From contig JAKLFC010000001.1 in NCBI GenBank assembly GCA_022711405.1, positions 372,001 through 436,000 of the forward strand: DNA of 64,000 bases, in the 5' to 3' direction. Positions 44,273 to 53,643 of the stretch are shown one piece after another. The DNA is from Bacteroidota bacterium. Its GTDB lineage: Bacteria > Bacteroidota > Bacteroidia > Bacteroidales > JAGONC01. Both the position numbers and the translations under genes were made by a program. The notes beneath the pieces were generated by a model. The model did not search any database. It had not been told where the DNA came from and saw nothing but the letters and a program-made list of their open reading frames with translations. The first letter of the stretch is position 1, and every line of letters starts with the position of its first letter.

Positions 44273-45829
44273 ATGCGCTTTTTTTTGCTGACCGTACTGG
44301 GTCTGTTTTCATGCTCGCTTTCCAACGGGCAGCATCAAAATATTCTGATCAGTACGGCAGATTATCCGGAGGAACCCACCATCTTTATTGATCCCGGAAA
44401 TACGGACCGGATCGTGGCAGGTGCCAATATTGACCGATTTTACATCTCAGAGGACGGGGGCTTTACATGGAGTGAAAGCTCCCTGTTCTCTGAATCACTG
44501 GGTGTCTGGGGCGATCCCTGTGTGGTGACCGACACAGCAGGTGCCATTTATTTTTTTCATCTCTCAAACCCACAGGAAGGCGAATGGATCGACCGGATCG
44601 TATGCCAGCGGTCTGATGATCATGGCAACTCATGGAATGATGGATCCGGAATCGGCCTGGTGCCGGGAAAAGCACAGGATAAGGAATGGGCGGTTGTCGA
44701 CAGGACCAATAATCATATCTATGTGACATGGACACAGTTTGATGAATATGGAAGCTCTTTTTCCAATGACAGCACCATCATTCGTTTTTCAAAATCCACG
44801 GATCGCGGAATGACCTGGTCGGAGCCAGTGAGGTTATCCAAAGTAGCTGGCAATTGCCTGGATGATGACCTGACCGTCGAAGGAGCTGTCCCGGCGATAG
44901 GACCCAACGGGGAGATATACACCTCCTGGTCGGGCCCGGCGGGGATCGTTTTCGACCGGTCGCTGGACGGAGGAGAGACCTGGCTGGATGAAGATATTTT
45001 TGTTTCAGATCAGCCGGGAGGATGGGCTTTCGATATCCCAGGCATTTCCCGGTGTAACGGTATGCCGGTCACCGCCTGCGACATCAGCGGGGGACCTTAC
45101 CAGGGAACCATTTACATCAACTGGTCGGATCAGCGCAATGGCGGAGATGATACCGATATATGGCTTTCCAGATCGACTGACGGCGGAAATACCTGGTCTG
45201 CTCCTCTGCGTGTGAATGATGACCCTCCCGGAAAGCATCAGTTCTTTACCTGGATGACCGTCGACCAGGCAAATGGCAATCTGTATCTTGTGTTTTATGA
45301 CAGGAGGAATTACAGCAGTAATCTGACGGATGTTTATATGGCAGTTTCGGAGGACGGCGGACAGACATTTAAAAACTTTATGATCAGTGAAACCTCATTT
45401 TTACCTAACTCATCCGTCTTTTTCGGTGACTATACGAATATTTCCGCCCATAACTGCATCGTAAGGCCCATATGGACAAGGTTGCACCAGAATATACTGA
45501 GCGTCTGGACGGCTATCATTGATATGAACTCACTGAATGTACCAGAAAATGACCATCCGGTTTTTTCGCTGGATCAGAATTATCCGAATCCGTACGAGGA
45601 AACCACCTATATTTCATTTAAACTTTTCCAGCCATCACCTGTCACCCTGCGGGTGTATGACCCGACAGGAAAGATCATAGCTACCTTAATCGAAAATAAG
45701 ACACTGCAGCCCGGAAAGTATGTGGAACGCTTCGATCCAGCATCGGCAGGGATCTCTCCCGGAATGTATTATCTTTCGATGATCAGCAACAACGTGATGA
45801 TGAACCGGAAAATGATCTACATGAAATAG
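44273..45829 (+). CDS. Asp-box (BNR) beta-propeller protein with T9SS sorting domain
   Basis: Secreted protein of 518 residues. A signal peptide or lipobox-like start (LLTVLGLFSCSLSNGQ) precedes a sialidase-like propeller with six Asp-boxes: SEDGGFTW, SDDHGNSW, STDRGMTW, SLDGGETW, STDGGNTW and SEDGGQTF. The C-terminal 85 residues are a type A sorting domain (LDQNYPNPYEETTY). No convincing sialidase Arg triad or FRIP motif was seen, so it is more likely a glycan-binding or structural propeller than an active sialidase. It follows the previous T9SS cargo gene by eight bases. Confidence 0.82.
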   Translation: MRFFLLTVLGLFSCSLSNGQHQNILISTADYPEEPTIFIDPGNTDRIVAGANIDRFYISEDGGFTWSESSLFSESLGVWGDPCVVTDTAGAIYFFHLSNPQEGEWIDRIVCQRSDDHGNSWNDGSGIGLVPGKAQDKEWAVVDRTNNHIYVTWTQFDEYGSSFSNDSTIIRFSKSTDRGMTWSEPVRLSKVAGNCLDDDLTVEGAVPAIGPNGEIYTSWSGPAGIVFDRSLDGGETWLDEDIFVSDQPGGWAFDIPGISRCNGMPVTACDISGGPYQGTIYINWSDQRNGGDDTDIWLSRSTDGGNTWSAPLRVNDDPPGKHQFFTWMTVDQANGNLYLVFYDRRNYSSNLTDVYMAVSEDGGQTFKNFMISETSFLPNSSVFFGDYTNISAHNCIVRPIWTRLHQNILSVWTAIIDMNSLNVPENDHPVFSLDQNYPNPYEETTYISFKLFQPSPVTLRVYDPTGKIIATLIENKTLQPGKYVERFDPASAGISPGMYYLSMISNNVMMNRKMIYMK

Positions 45830-45830
45830 G

Positions 45831-46742
45831 CTAATGCTCCGAATAGACTTTCTCTCCTGCCGTGATGCTGACAGGGAGCTTATTCTGGTCGGGCGGCAGG
45901 GGACAGGTAGCAAATTCCGTGAATGCACAGGGCGGATTGTAGGCTTTATTGAAGTCAAGGATGACATGCCTGTTCCCGTCCGGCGGAGGAGCATCGATAA
46001 AGCGCCCCCCTCCGTATGTTTCCATTCCGGTCGTTTCGTCGGCAAAGATGATAAACAAAGATTCACTGCCAGGTTCCTGAACAGGATCAAGCCGGTAGGT
46101 TTTCCTATGCAATTTGAACGAAAGATACCCAGGTGCCGTCATGGTATCGATGGTCCCAATGACCGTTGCGATCGGCAATAGTTTCGGTGGATCATAGGGA
46201 ATGAAATCCGCCTGCAGGCACCAGGACGGATCGACAGGGAAATATTCCACTCCCCTGAACTCACGGAGGATCTTGCTTTCGTGGTCTATCAGTCGCAATG
46301 CAAAGCGATGGCCTCTTTTGATGATATGCCACTTCAATGATCCCAGCGTAAGATAAGTTGGGATGCCATCCCTGTCAGTCGTCATACTGACCTCCCTGAC
46401 AGGCTGGCCTTCGCATTGTACATCAACGCCTTCCTGGATGCGGATGGTCACCTGGTCATCCTTCTGAACGATGAACCCTACCGTATCAGGGCTGGTCCCA
46501 CGGGGAAATATGATCTGGTTACCCCGGCCGGAACCGAAACTCTGTACGCCTTCTTTTATCCAGTACCGGCCTGTCAGTGCGAGCCATCCGTCAGGGGAGG
46601 TTAATTCCCTGGCCCGGCCCTGTTGCCAGGCAGCAATCGAATCCATGTAAGCGGATGATGAAAATCCGGGTACAGGAGATCGGTCACATGAAACAAAGCA
46701 GCTGATCACCATTAAGATCATCAGAACAGGAAATAATCTCAT
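45831..46742 (-). CDS. DUF1684 domain lipoprotein
   Basis: Lipoprotein of 303 residues, lipobox FVSC (cysteine near residue 19). The rest is DUF1684: LTGRYWIKEGVQSFGSG near residue 55, EYFPVDPSW, and the C-terminal GGGRFIDAPPPDGNRHVILDF, AYNPPCAFTEFATCPLPP. The family is common in Bacteroidota and Actinobacteria and its biochemical role is unknown. It is convergent with the Asp-box protein gene and stands alone. Confidence 0.9.
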   Translation of the reverse strand: MRLFPVLMILMVISCFVSCDRSPVPGFSSSAYMDSIAAWQQGRARELTSPDGWLALTGRYWIKEGVQSFGSGRGNQIIFPRGTSPDTVGFIVQKDDQVTIRIQEGVDVQCEGQPVREVSMTTDRDGIPTYLTLGSLKWHIIKRGHRFALRLIDHESKILREFRGVEYFPVDPSWCLQADFIPYDPPKLLPIATVIGTIDTMTAPGYLSFKLHRKTYRLDPVQEPGSESLFIIFADETTGMETYGGGRFIDAPPPDGNRHVILDFNKAYNPPCAFTEFATCPLPPDQNKLPVSITAGEKVYSEH

Positions 46743-46817
46743 GACAACATGTATTGATTGATCTGTAAAAATACGAATTTTGACGTGGAAAGATGAATTA
46801 CCATTTTCTAGCTGTTG

Positions 46818-47786
46818 ATGATGCCCTTTTACCAGATCTTATATCAGATTTCCATCCTTGCCATCATCACCGTCATTGGTGCAGGGGTGTACAGGCTTAA
46901 AGTACTGAACAATGATTCCAAAACCATTCTTGAAAAACTTGTATTCCATGTCACCACCCCGCTGCTGATCCTGACGAACATCTCATCGCTCTCCGTGAAT
47001 GCTGAGATCCTTCGCAACGGATTGTTTGTCATTGTGTTCGCATACCTTATCCTGCTGATACAGAATACAGCCGGCAAACTCTCCGCCCGCCTGTTACGGC
47101 TGCCGCCCTCGCAGGCTGTGATCCATCAGCTTCATACATATATGGGCAACATCGTCTTTCTGGGTTTTCCGGTGATCAACGCTATTTATCCGGGCGGGGA
47201 GGGATTATTGTACGGAGCGATCTATCAGCTGGTCTCCAATTCTGTCCAATGGACCCATGGAATCATCAAACTGGCACCCGAAAACAGATCAGGGGGACTG
47301 GCACAATTTAAGAACCTCGTCAACCCCAATACGGTGGCACTGCTGATTGCCATGATCCTGCTTCTGTTTCATCTTAAACTGCCTGCCATACTGATGGATT
47401 CACTCGGTGGCATCGGATCTACCACTATTTATCTGGCCATGTTTTATATAGGTATACAGATGGCTCAGTCTGATTTTTTTAAGGTTATCAGGCGTATTGA
47501 TGCCATTCTTTTGAGCTTCAATAAGATGCTTATTATACCTCTCCTTATGGCATTCCTCGGAGGATGGTTGATCAACAGGTTATCCTTACCCATGAGTTTT
47601 CTGGCCTTTTCGGTGGTGATCATTCAGTCGGCCATGCCATGCATGACCCTGCTGGTGATCCTGGCAAAACGCTATGGGGCTGACGATGAACGTGCCATGG
47701 AGTATTTTGTGGTTTCCACCCTGTTGAGCATCCTCACATTACCGGCGGTCATTTATCTTACCGAACTCGTACAGCAGTTTTTTTAA
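46818..47786 (+). CDS. AEC-family transporter
   Basis: Inner-membrane transporter of 322 residues, auxin-efflux-carrier superfamily, with about ten hydrophobic helices. LKVLNNDSKTILEKLVFHVTTPLLI and GNIVFLGFPVINAIYPGGE are family landmarks, and the C-terminal SFLAFSVVIIQSAMPCMTLLVILA is typical. Substrates in bacteria include organic acids. The first ATG (46818) is preferred to a TTG just before it, and an ATG one codon later is also possible. The 3' end overlaps the convergent lycopene cyclase gene by 29 bases. Confidence 0.88.
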   Translation: MMPFYQILYQISILAIITVIGAGVYRLKVLNNDSKTILEKLVFHVTTPLLILTNISSLSVNAEILRNGLFVIVFAYLILLIQNTAGKLSARLLRLPPSQAVIHQLHTYMGNIVFLGFPVINAIYPGGEGLLYGAIYQLVSNSVQWTHGIIKLAPENRSGGLAQFKNLVNPNTVALLIAMILLLFHLKLPAILMDSLGGIGSTTIYLAMFYIGIQMAQSDFFKVIRRIDAILLSFNKMLIIPLLMAFLGGWLINRLSLPMSFLAFSVVIIQSAMPCMTLLVILAKRYGADDERAMEYFVVSTLLSILTLPAVIYLTELVQQFF

Positions 47787-48450
47787 ATCGCTCGTACAGG
47801 GTGATGTTCATGATGAAAAGTCCGAAAAAGTAAATGAAATCGTCGGCAGGGATGGTATAAAAGCGAAAATTCAGGTTTTCGAGGTCATTGTAGGAAACCA
47901 CCGGCAGGCTGGTCAGAACTCCGTTGACCACAAATTTCGGAATCAGGCATACAAGAAAACTGATATAGAAGAGGCTGAGATAGGTTTTATGCGCTCCTGT
48001 CACCAGCTGAATGACAATGAATACCAGGCCAAACAGGGAAGCGGCGAGCGTATAGACACGATCGTGAAATACAATGGTCAGCAGGATAAAAAACACTCCC
48101 AGCATTAGGGTTATCCACCTGGCCCCGTTAGGATAGTAAATCTTTTTTCCCCAATATGCGTCGAGCACCTCATAAATGAATACAGATGCATACGGAACGA
48201 TGATAAAAAAGAGCCATTCCTCCACCGGAAGGTGAAGGATGAAAAGCCCAAGGACGTAATCCCTGTTGAATGACCAGATGCCATTTTGTGTAAATAGCGT
48301 ATCCCATACGACAAAAACGGCCAGGGTAATTAAAATGGCAGGGAAAAGGTACTTCCATCGTGTGTGGAAATGCACCTTTTTATCGAAGCTGAGAATGAAA
48401 GGGAACAGAATGGAGCCAGCCATCAGCCCTATATAGATGAATTTTTCCAT
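47758..48450 (-). CDS. crtY: Lycopene cyclase, CrtYcd-like
   Basis: Polytopic membrane protein of 230 residues with two lycopene-cyclase-domain repeats and about seven helices. The first repeat has NRDYVLGLFILHLPVEEWLFF, in which PVEE is the conserved acidic motif. The second has FYTIPADDFIYFFG where PxED is expected, so Glu-Asp is replaced by Asp-Asp. These heterodimer-derived CarR/CrtYcd cyclases make beta rings, here probably at one end of the chain. It is the last gene of the minus-strand arm after crtB (3 bases). Cyclisation activity is likely but not assured given the motif change. Confidence 0.85.
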   Translation of the reverse strand: MEKFIYIGLMAGSILFPFILSFDKKVHFHTRWKYLFPAILITLAVFVVWDTLFTQNGIWSFNRDYVLGLFILHLPVEEWLFFIIVPYASVFIYEVLDAYWGKKIYYPNGARWITLMLGVFFILLTIVFHDRVYTLAASLFGLVFIVIQLVTGAHKTYLSLFYISFLVCLIPKFVVNGVLTSLPVVSYNDLENLNFRFYTIPADDFIYFFGLFIMNITLYERFKKTAVRVR

Positions 48451-48453
48451 GAA

Positions 48454-49287
48454 TTAGTATTTTCTGATCAGATGGTTGAAATAAGCCGCTACGACAAGGT
48501 ACAGTTTTTTGGCATTTGAAATTCTGGAGCGATGTCTGACCAAATCTTCCGCTTTGATCTTCCGGATTTTTTTGAAAAGGTGTATATAGTAAAAATAAGC
48601 GATGTAAACTCCGAAGCGGGAATCCGTGGGCAATTTCCTGATTCCGATGAGCGATTCGTCAAAGTCGTGCTGGATGTCCTTTTCCAGTTCCTGTTTAGTC
48701 CTGTCATCAAAGCGGGTCATATCCACCTGTGGAAAGTAAGACCTACCCCGGTCGATGTAGTCATCTTTCAGGTCCCGGAGAAAATTGATCTTTTGAAAAG
48801 CTTCTCCCAGCTTCCGTGCATAGTATACCAGCTCCTGGTAATTTCCTTTTTCGCGGGTGAAGACCTGCAGGCACATCAATCCCACCACTTCGGCTGATCC
48901 ATAGACGTAATCCTGAAAGCCTCCCTTGTCATATTCCTTGTGATAGAGATCCATTTCCATGCTTTTCAGAAAGCTTTCAATAAGTTCATGATCAATATGA
49001 TACTGGTTGACCACGGCTTGAAAGCTGTGAAGGACGGGATTAAAGCTGAATCCCTTCGCAATGGATTCATAGGTGTCCTTCCTGAATTTCTCAAGCCAGT
49101 ATTTCTGGTCCTGTTCAAAAAATGTATCAACGATTTCGTCGGCATACCGCACAAAGCCATAGATGGCATAAATGGCAGGTCGGAATTTTTTATCGAGCAG
49201 TCTGACGCCGATCGAAAAGGAAGTGCTGAATTTTTTCGTGATCAGCTTGCTGCAGGCAAATGCACTGTCGTTATATAACTCGATCAT
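48454..49287 (-). CDS. crtB: Phytoene synthase
   Basis: Enzyme that joins two geranylgeranyl diphosphates head to head to make 15-cis-phytoene. The 277-residue protein has the two Asp-rich motifs DEIVD (50-54) and DLKDD (172-176), the latter in DLKDDYIDRGRSYFP, and YGFVRYADEIVDTF, FSTSFSIGVRLLDK and KLGEAFQKINFLRD. The start ATG at 49287 overlaps the end of crtI by 17 bases. A longer frame from a TTG at 49329 would overlap more. No geranylgeranyl diphosphate synthase is encoded in the window. Confidence 0.93.
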   Translation of the reverse strand: MIELYNDSAFACSKLITKKFSTSFSIGVRLLDKKFRPAIYAIYGFVRYADEIVDTFFEQDQKYWLEKFRKDTYESIAKGFSFNPVLHSFQAVVNQYHIDHELIESFLKSMEMDLYHKEYDKGGFQDYVYGSAEVVGLMCLQVFTREKGNYQELVYYARKLGEAFQKINFLRDLKDDYIDRGRSYFPQVDMTRFDDRTKQELEKDIQHDFDESLIGIRKLPTDSRFGVYIAYFYYIHLFKKIRKIKAEDLVRHRSRISNAKKLYLVVAAYFNHLIRKY

Positions 49288-50749
49288 GTTTGAGAATTCT
49301 TTCGGTGACCAGACGGGAGCTGATGACAACCATGGGCAATCCGGTGCCGGGTGTAGTAGAGGCTCCTACATAGAATACATTCGGGAACTTCTCATCATAG
49401 TTTTTAGGCCGGAAAGCGCCCATCTGATTCAGGTCGTGGGCCAGCCCTAGTCCGCTGCCACGGTGCAGGTTGAATGTTTTTTCCCAATCCACCGGATCGT
49501 AGATGGTTTGAGTCAGGATATTGGAGGCAACATCGTACCCCGAGCGTTCGGAAAGATCCTGGATGATGTTCCTGGCCAGTTCCTCGCGGTCGGACCAGTC
49601 TGGCTTGTAACGCAGATCGGGCACGGGGCACAGGATAAAGATGCTCTCGCACCCTTCGGGAGCGGATTCGGGATTGAATTTGGAGTTGACATTCACGTAA
49701 TAATAGGGTTTATTCAGGCTGATCTGGTTTTTGAAGATCTTACCGGCATATTCCCTGAAGTTGGTTCCCAGGTAGTAATTGTGATGGTGAAGCGTATCTA
49801 TCTTGCCCTTGACACCCAGGTAGATGGTGAAAGGAGCAAGCGTCCATTTCATTTTGTCGAGATGCTCCGTGGAGTATTCCGTCCGTTTGAAGATGGCATT
49901 CCTGAACCATGCAGCATCCGCATTGACTACATAATGATCGGCGGTAAAGGTGTTTCCAACACGATCCGTAAAACCGGTAATTCGACCATTCTGTTCTGTA
50001 TAGCCTGTGATCTCGGTGTTGTAATGGATATGCACGCCTTCTTTCTTCAGCTCTTCCAGGAGGCTTTCTACGATCCTGTACATCCCGCCCTTAACGTTGT
50101 GGTACCCATCGTGGACCATTTCGGTATACGACAGGATCGTGTATACGGCGGGCGTGTCGAATGGGGTGGCTCCGAGAAAAAAGGCGACGAGTGAGAAAAT
50201 CTGTTTTACCTCATCGGATTCAAAATAGCGGTCGAGCTCCGACCAGACACTGCGGATCATTTTCGGAGCGTGTCCCCAGGGTACCCTGGCCATTTGCTGC
50301 AGATAGCCCATTTTGCTATTGAAATTCCGGCGGATGATAATATCTTCCACATCATGGAACAGTTTACCGGCTGAAGTGAGGTAACGCTTCATTTTCTCCT
50401 CAAAGCCCGGTTCAATATTTTCGAATTCGGCGGCCAGCCGGCTCAGGTTCTTGTGGATCTGGTAATACCGCTTGCTTCCTGCGAAGTTCACCGCATACAG
50501 GGGATCCAGTTCCACAAACTCAAAAGGCATATCCATGCCGCACGATGCCATCAGTTCCCTGAATTCATAGCTCATGCTAAAGAACGTGGGTGCCATATCA
50601 AAGGTAAAACCTGCTTTTCTGATCTGGTTGAGCCGTCCTCCCGCCTGGTGGTATTTTTCTACCATTTCAACCGTATAACCTCTCTTGGCCAGACGCAGGG
50701 CAGTGCTCAATCCCCCCAGGCCGGTTCCGATGATGAGTGCTTTTTTCAT
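49271..50749 (-). CDS. crtI: Phytoene desaturase CrtI
   Basis: FAD-dependent desaturase of 492 residues that converts phytoene stepwise to lycopene. It begins with the nucleotide-binding IIGTGLGGLSTALRLAKRGY, followed by GGRLNQIRKAGFTFDMAPTFF, and ends with VFYVGASTTPGTGLPMVVIS, both diagnostic of CrtI-type enzymes. ATG 50749 is preferred over a frame opening at 50776. A TAnnTTTG box (reverse TATGTTTG, 50774-50781) lies just upstream. It is the first gene of the crtI-crtB-crtY arm, divergent from crtD. Comparison with crtD separates the two by motif (FDMAPTFFSMS here, FDMGPSLFTLP there). Confidence 0.92.
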   Translation of the reverse strand: MKKALIIGTGLGGLSTALRLAKRGYTVEMVEKYHQAGGRLNQIRKAGFTFDMAPTFFSMSYEFRELMASCGMDMPFEFVELDPLYAVNFAGSKRYYQIHKNLSRLAAEFENIEPGFEEKMKRYLTSAGKLFHDVEDIIIRRNFNSKMGYLQQMARVPWGHAPKMIRSVWSELDRYFESDEVKQIFSLVAFFLGATPFDTPAVYTILSYTEMVHDGYHNVKGGMYRIVESLLEELKKEGVHIHYNTEITGYTEQNGRITGFTDRVGNTFTADHYVVNADAAWFRNAIFKRTEYSTEHLDKMKWTLAPFTIYLGVKGKIDTLHHHNYYLGTNFREYAGKIFKNQISLNKPYYYVNVNSKFNPESAPEGCESIFILCPVPDLRYKPDWSDREELARNIIQDLSERSGYDVASNILTQTIYDPVDWEKTFNLHRGSGLGLAHDLNQMGAFRPKNYDEKFPNVFYVGASTTPGTGLPMVVISSRLVTERILKHDRVI

Positions 50750-50773
50750 AATTAAAATTTGCTTGTCAGTTAA

Positions 50774-50781
50774 CAAACATA
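50774..50781 (-). promoter_or_regulatory. -7 promoter box of crtI-crtB-crtY
   Basis: Reverse-strand TATGTTTG matches TAnnTTTG and ends 24 bases before the crtI ATG. It sits in an 83-base AT-rich divergent spacer that must also hold the crtD promoter, so the two arms are likely regulated together. Confidence 0.6.
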
Positions 50782-50832
50782 CCTTTTATTTTGTTTACTT
50801 GCATATTTATTTTTAACAATAATTTCAATAGC

Positions 50833-52308
50833 GTGAAGAAACATGCAGCCATCATAGGTTCGGGGGTATCCGGCATCGCTTGCTCCATATGGCTTGCAAA
50901 GATGGGCTATGAGGTGGATGTGTACGATAAGAATGAACATCCGGGCGGAAAACTGTCGGAATGGAGGATGGGTGGTTACCGTTTCGACATGGGACCCTCG
51001 CTTTTCACCCTGCCCGATATGATCGGAAATCTTTTTGACCTTTGCGAAGTCCCATCGGAAGAATATTTTACCAGCAAACAACTTGATATTGTTTGCAGGT
51101 ATTTCTATGCGGATGGGACCCTTATCAATGCCTTCCGGGATCCTGACCGGTTCGCACAGGAAGTGGAATCCAAGACCGGCGAACCAGCGGAGCATGTTCG
51201 GCGGTTTCTCCGTCACAGCAGGGACCTTTACAATATAACCAATAAGGTATTCATATTCAGTGCATTTCATCAAATAAAAAATATTCTTACTAGGGATGCA
51301 TTCCTGGCCTTGTTCTCGGCGTGGAAACTGGAACCCTTTACGACCATGCACCGTTCAAACAGCAGGCGTTTTAACGATCAAAGGATTATCCAGCTATTTG
51401 ATCGCTATGCCACCTATAATGGATCCAATCCGTATGTGGCACCGGCCACACTGAATGTCATCGCGCATCTTGAACACAACCTGGGTGCTTTTTTTCCTGA
51501 AAAAGGAATGTATCAGATCATTGAAAGCCTGGTCAGCCTGTCCGACAAGATGGGTGTGAGGTTCTTCATGAATTCACCGGTGACGTCCGTAGTTCTGAAT
51601 GGCAAAAAAGTAACGGGTCTTGTGAGCAACGGGATAGAAAAAGCATACGATATCATTATCAGCGGGATAGACATCTATACCCTTTACAGGCAGTTGCTGC
51701 CTGAGAAACTGGCTCCCCGGCGCCTGTGGAAAACTGAACGATCCTCTTCCGCATTGATCTTTTACTGGGGAATCAACAAAGCGTTTCCTGAAATGGACCT
51801 GCATAACATCCTGTTCTCGGAAAATTACCGGGATGAATTTGATCATATTTACAAGAAAAAAATCATTTACAGTGATCCGACCGTTTATATCTTCATAAGC
51901 TCAAAGGTGGTGAAAGAGGATGCACCCGCTGGCGGCGAGAACTGGTTCGTCATGATCAACACACCGGTCAATCACGGTCAGGACTGGGACGGGCTGATCC
52001 GTTCAGCCAGGCAGGACATCATCCGCAAGATCAACAGGATGCTCGGCACTGACATAGAAAAATTCATCGAGCATGAGCATGTTCTTGATCCGGTTGCTAT
52101 TGAAAGAAATACAGGCTCGGCGCACGGGGCCATTTACGGCACCAGCTCCAACAGTCCCTTCGCTGCATTCCTGCGTCATCCTAACCGTCGAAAAAGGATT
52201 CGCGGGCTTTATTTTACCGGCGGAAGTGTACATCCTGGAGGTGGAATTCCGCTGTGCCTCGCCTCCGCTGCCATCGTAGCCGAAACAATCATGAACGATG
52301 AAAAATGA
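50833..52308 (+). CDS. crtD: Carotenoid 3,4-desaturase CrtD-like
   Basis: FAD-dependent desaturase of 491 residues that introduces the 3,4 double bond at the acyclic psi-end of hydroxylated carotenoids. KHAAIIGSGVSGIACSIWLA and HPGGKLSEWRMGGYRFDMGP are the CrtD-type N-terminus, and GLYFTGGSVHPGGGIPLCLAS is the C-terminal signature. GTG 50833 is used because the preceding frame is AT-rich promoter sequence with no protein-like pattern. The stop overlaps the cruF start (ATGA). Paired with CruF, it acts on the end not closed by the cyclase. Confidence 0.88.
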   Translation: MKKHAAIIGSGVSGIACSIWLAKMGYEVDVYDKNEHPGGKLSEWRMGGYRFDMGPSLFTLPDMIGNLFDLCEVPSEEYFTSKQLDIVCRYFYADGTLINAFRDPDRFAQEVESKTGEPAEHVRRFLRHSRDLYNITNKVFIFSAFHQIKNILTRDAFLALFSAWKLEPFTTMHRSNSRRFNDQRIIQLFDRYATYNGSNPYVAPATLNVIAHLEHNLGAFFPEKGMYQIIESLVSLSDKMGVRFFMNSPVTSVVLNGKKVTGLVSNGIEKAYDIIISGIDIYTLYRQLLPEKLAPRRLWKTERSSSALIFYWGINKAFPEMDLHNILFSENYRDEFDHIYKKKIIYSDPTVYIFISSKVVKEDAPAGGENWFVMINTPVNHGQDWDGLIRSARQDIIRKINRMLGTDIEKFIEHEHVLDPVAIERNTGSAHGAIYGTSSNSPFAAFLRHPNRRKRIRGLYFTGGSVHPGGGIPLCLASAAIVAETIMNDEK

Positions 52309-52955
52309 ACGTTATAATGAATCATAAGATAAAAGCTGTTTACGCAATCGCTGTTCTGATCCTTTTCTTTGCAGTGGGAGTCGCCGGGCTGGCCATACCC
52401 GCCACCCATTCCCTGTTCGTAAGACTGACACCACTGAGCCTTCTGCTGAGCTTGACTGTATTGCTGCTTTTTCATCCTGCCTGGTCTACCCGTCTGGCGA
52501 TCTACTTTCTGATCATTTTTACAGCAGGATTGCTTGTCGAGGCCATCGGAGTGAACACTGGGGTGATCTTTGGTGAATATGCCTACGGATCCGTGCTTGG
52601 CCTGACCATCTGGGGCACTCCCCTGATGATCGGGGTAAACTGGCTGATGCTTATCTACACTACATGGGATATGACAGGTCGGATCAGGATGCCTGTCTTT
52701 CTTCGGATTCCTGCTTCTGCCATTCTTATGGTCACCTTAGATTTTGTCATGGAGCCGGTGGCCATCAAAATGGGCATGTGGACCTGGAGCGGCCATGTGA
52801 TCCCGCTTCAGAATTACCTGGCGTGGTTTGTCATATCCTTATTGTTTTTCGCGCTTGCTTCCATCATGAAAATTGAACTCCGGAATAAAATGTCCATCCC
52901 GATCTGGCTGATCCTTTTTACATTCTTCATTCTGCTTCAACTGTTCAATATCTGA
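52305..52955 (+). CDS. cruF: Carotenoid 1,2-hydratase CruF-like
   Basis: Polytopic membrane protein of 216 residues. The pattern GLLVEAIGVNTGVIFGEYAYG, WGTPLMIGVNWLMLIY and LDFVMEPVAIKMGMWTW, then IPLQNYLAWFV is that of the carotenoid biosynthesis protein family containing CruF. CruF hydrates the 1,2 double bond of the psi end, giving the tertiary hydroxyl on which sugars are placed. It is translationally coupled to crtD by four bases and followed by the ketolase gene after four bases. Confidence 0.88.
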   Translation: MNVIMNHKIKAVYAIAVLILFFAVGVAGLAIPATHSLFVRLTPLSLLLSLTVLLLFHPAWSTRLAIYFLIIFTAGLLVEAIGVNTGVIFGEYAYGSVLGLTIWGTPLMIGVNWLMLIYTTWDMTGRIRMPVFLRIPASAILMVTLDFVMEPVAIKMGMWTWSGHVIPLQNYLAWFVISLLFFALASIMKIELRNKMSIPIWLILFTFFILLQLFNI

Positions 52956-52959
52956 TCCT

Positions 52960-53643
52960 ATGGGAATTTTCATCGCCACACTGATTCTTCTTTGCTGGGC
53001 ATGCCACCTGTTCTATTCGCTCAGTAATGTGGCTGTTGATCCTGCATCCCCCTGGCTCTACGTTCATATCCTTATCCAGGCCTATCTGTACACCGGGTTG
53101 TTTATCACAGGCCATGATTCCATGCATGGCACGGTTTCCCGGAACCGAATCATTAACCGGTCGTTTGGCTACCTTTCTGTTTTTCTTTTTGCAGGCATGT
53201 GGTACCCCAAATTGCTTAAAAATCACTGGGATCATCATTTTTTTGTGGCCACTGAGAAAGATCCCGATTACAGCACCGGTTCACAGAACTTTTTTGTCTG
53301 GTGGTTCAGGTTTATGATGCATTATACTACCCTCATTCAGCTGATCATTATGGCTGTCCTTTTCAATGTGCTGAAGATCTGGTTCGATACCTGGTCCATT
53401 GTCGCTTTCTGGATCATTCCCGCATTTCTTGGCACCTTTCAGTTGTTCTATTTCGGAACGTATATCCCTCACAAAAGACCTCACACCGCAGAGATGGCGC
53501 CGCACCAGGCACGTACACAGCGGAAGAACCACCTTTGGGCGATGATATCCTGTTATTTCTTTGGATACCACTGGGAGCATCATGAAGCTCCTGCCACACC
53601 CTGGTGGCAACTGTACAAGTCCAAAAAAGCCACATCGCGATGA
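52960..53643 (+). CDS. crtW: Beta-carotene ketolase CrtW-like (membrane di-iron)
   Basis: Membrane protein of 227 residues of the fatty-acid-desaturase/hydroxylase superfamily. Three histidine boxes are present: GHDSMHG (His52, His56), NHWDHHF (His89, His92, His93) and GYHWEHHEAP (His204, His207, His208). FGTYIPHKRP and PWWQLY match CrtW-type 4-ketolases, not CrtZ hydroxylases, which have a different box spacing and length. It would place a 4-keto group on the beta ring. A fatty-acid desaturase is the alternative, but the context and the CrtW-type end favour the ketolase. It overlaps the acyltransferase start (ATGA). Confidence 0.85.
   Translation: MGIFIATLILLCWACHLFYSLSNVAVDPASPWLYVHILIQAYLYTGLFITGHDSMHGTVSRNRIINRSFGYLSVFLFAGMWYPKLLKNHWDHHFFVATEKDPDYSTGSQNFFVWWFRFMMHYTTLIQLIIMAVLFNVLKIWFDTWSIVAFWIIPAFLGTFQLFYFGTYIPHKRPHTAEMAPHQARTQRKNHLWAMISCYFFGYHWEHHEAPATPWWQLYKSKKATSR

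Noticed and set aside
44273..45829. Active exo-sialidase
   Set aside because: The Asp-boxes support the fold, but no FRIP motif or convincing Arg triad was found, so enzymatic activity is not claimed.
52960..53643. CrtZ-type beta-carotene hydroxylase
   Set aside because: The protein length and the three histidine boxes with the GYHWEHHEAP and PWW ending fit CrtW ketolases better than CrtZ.
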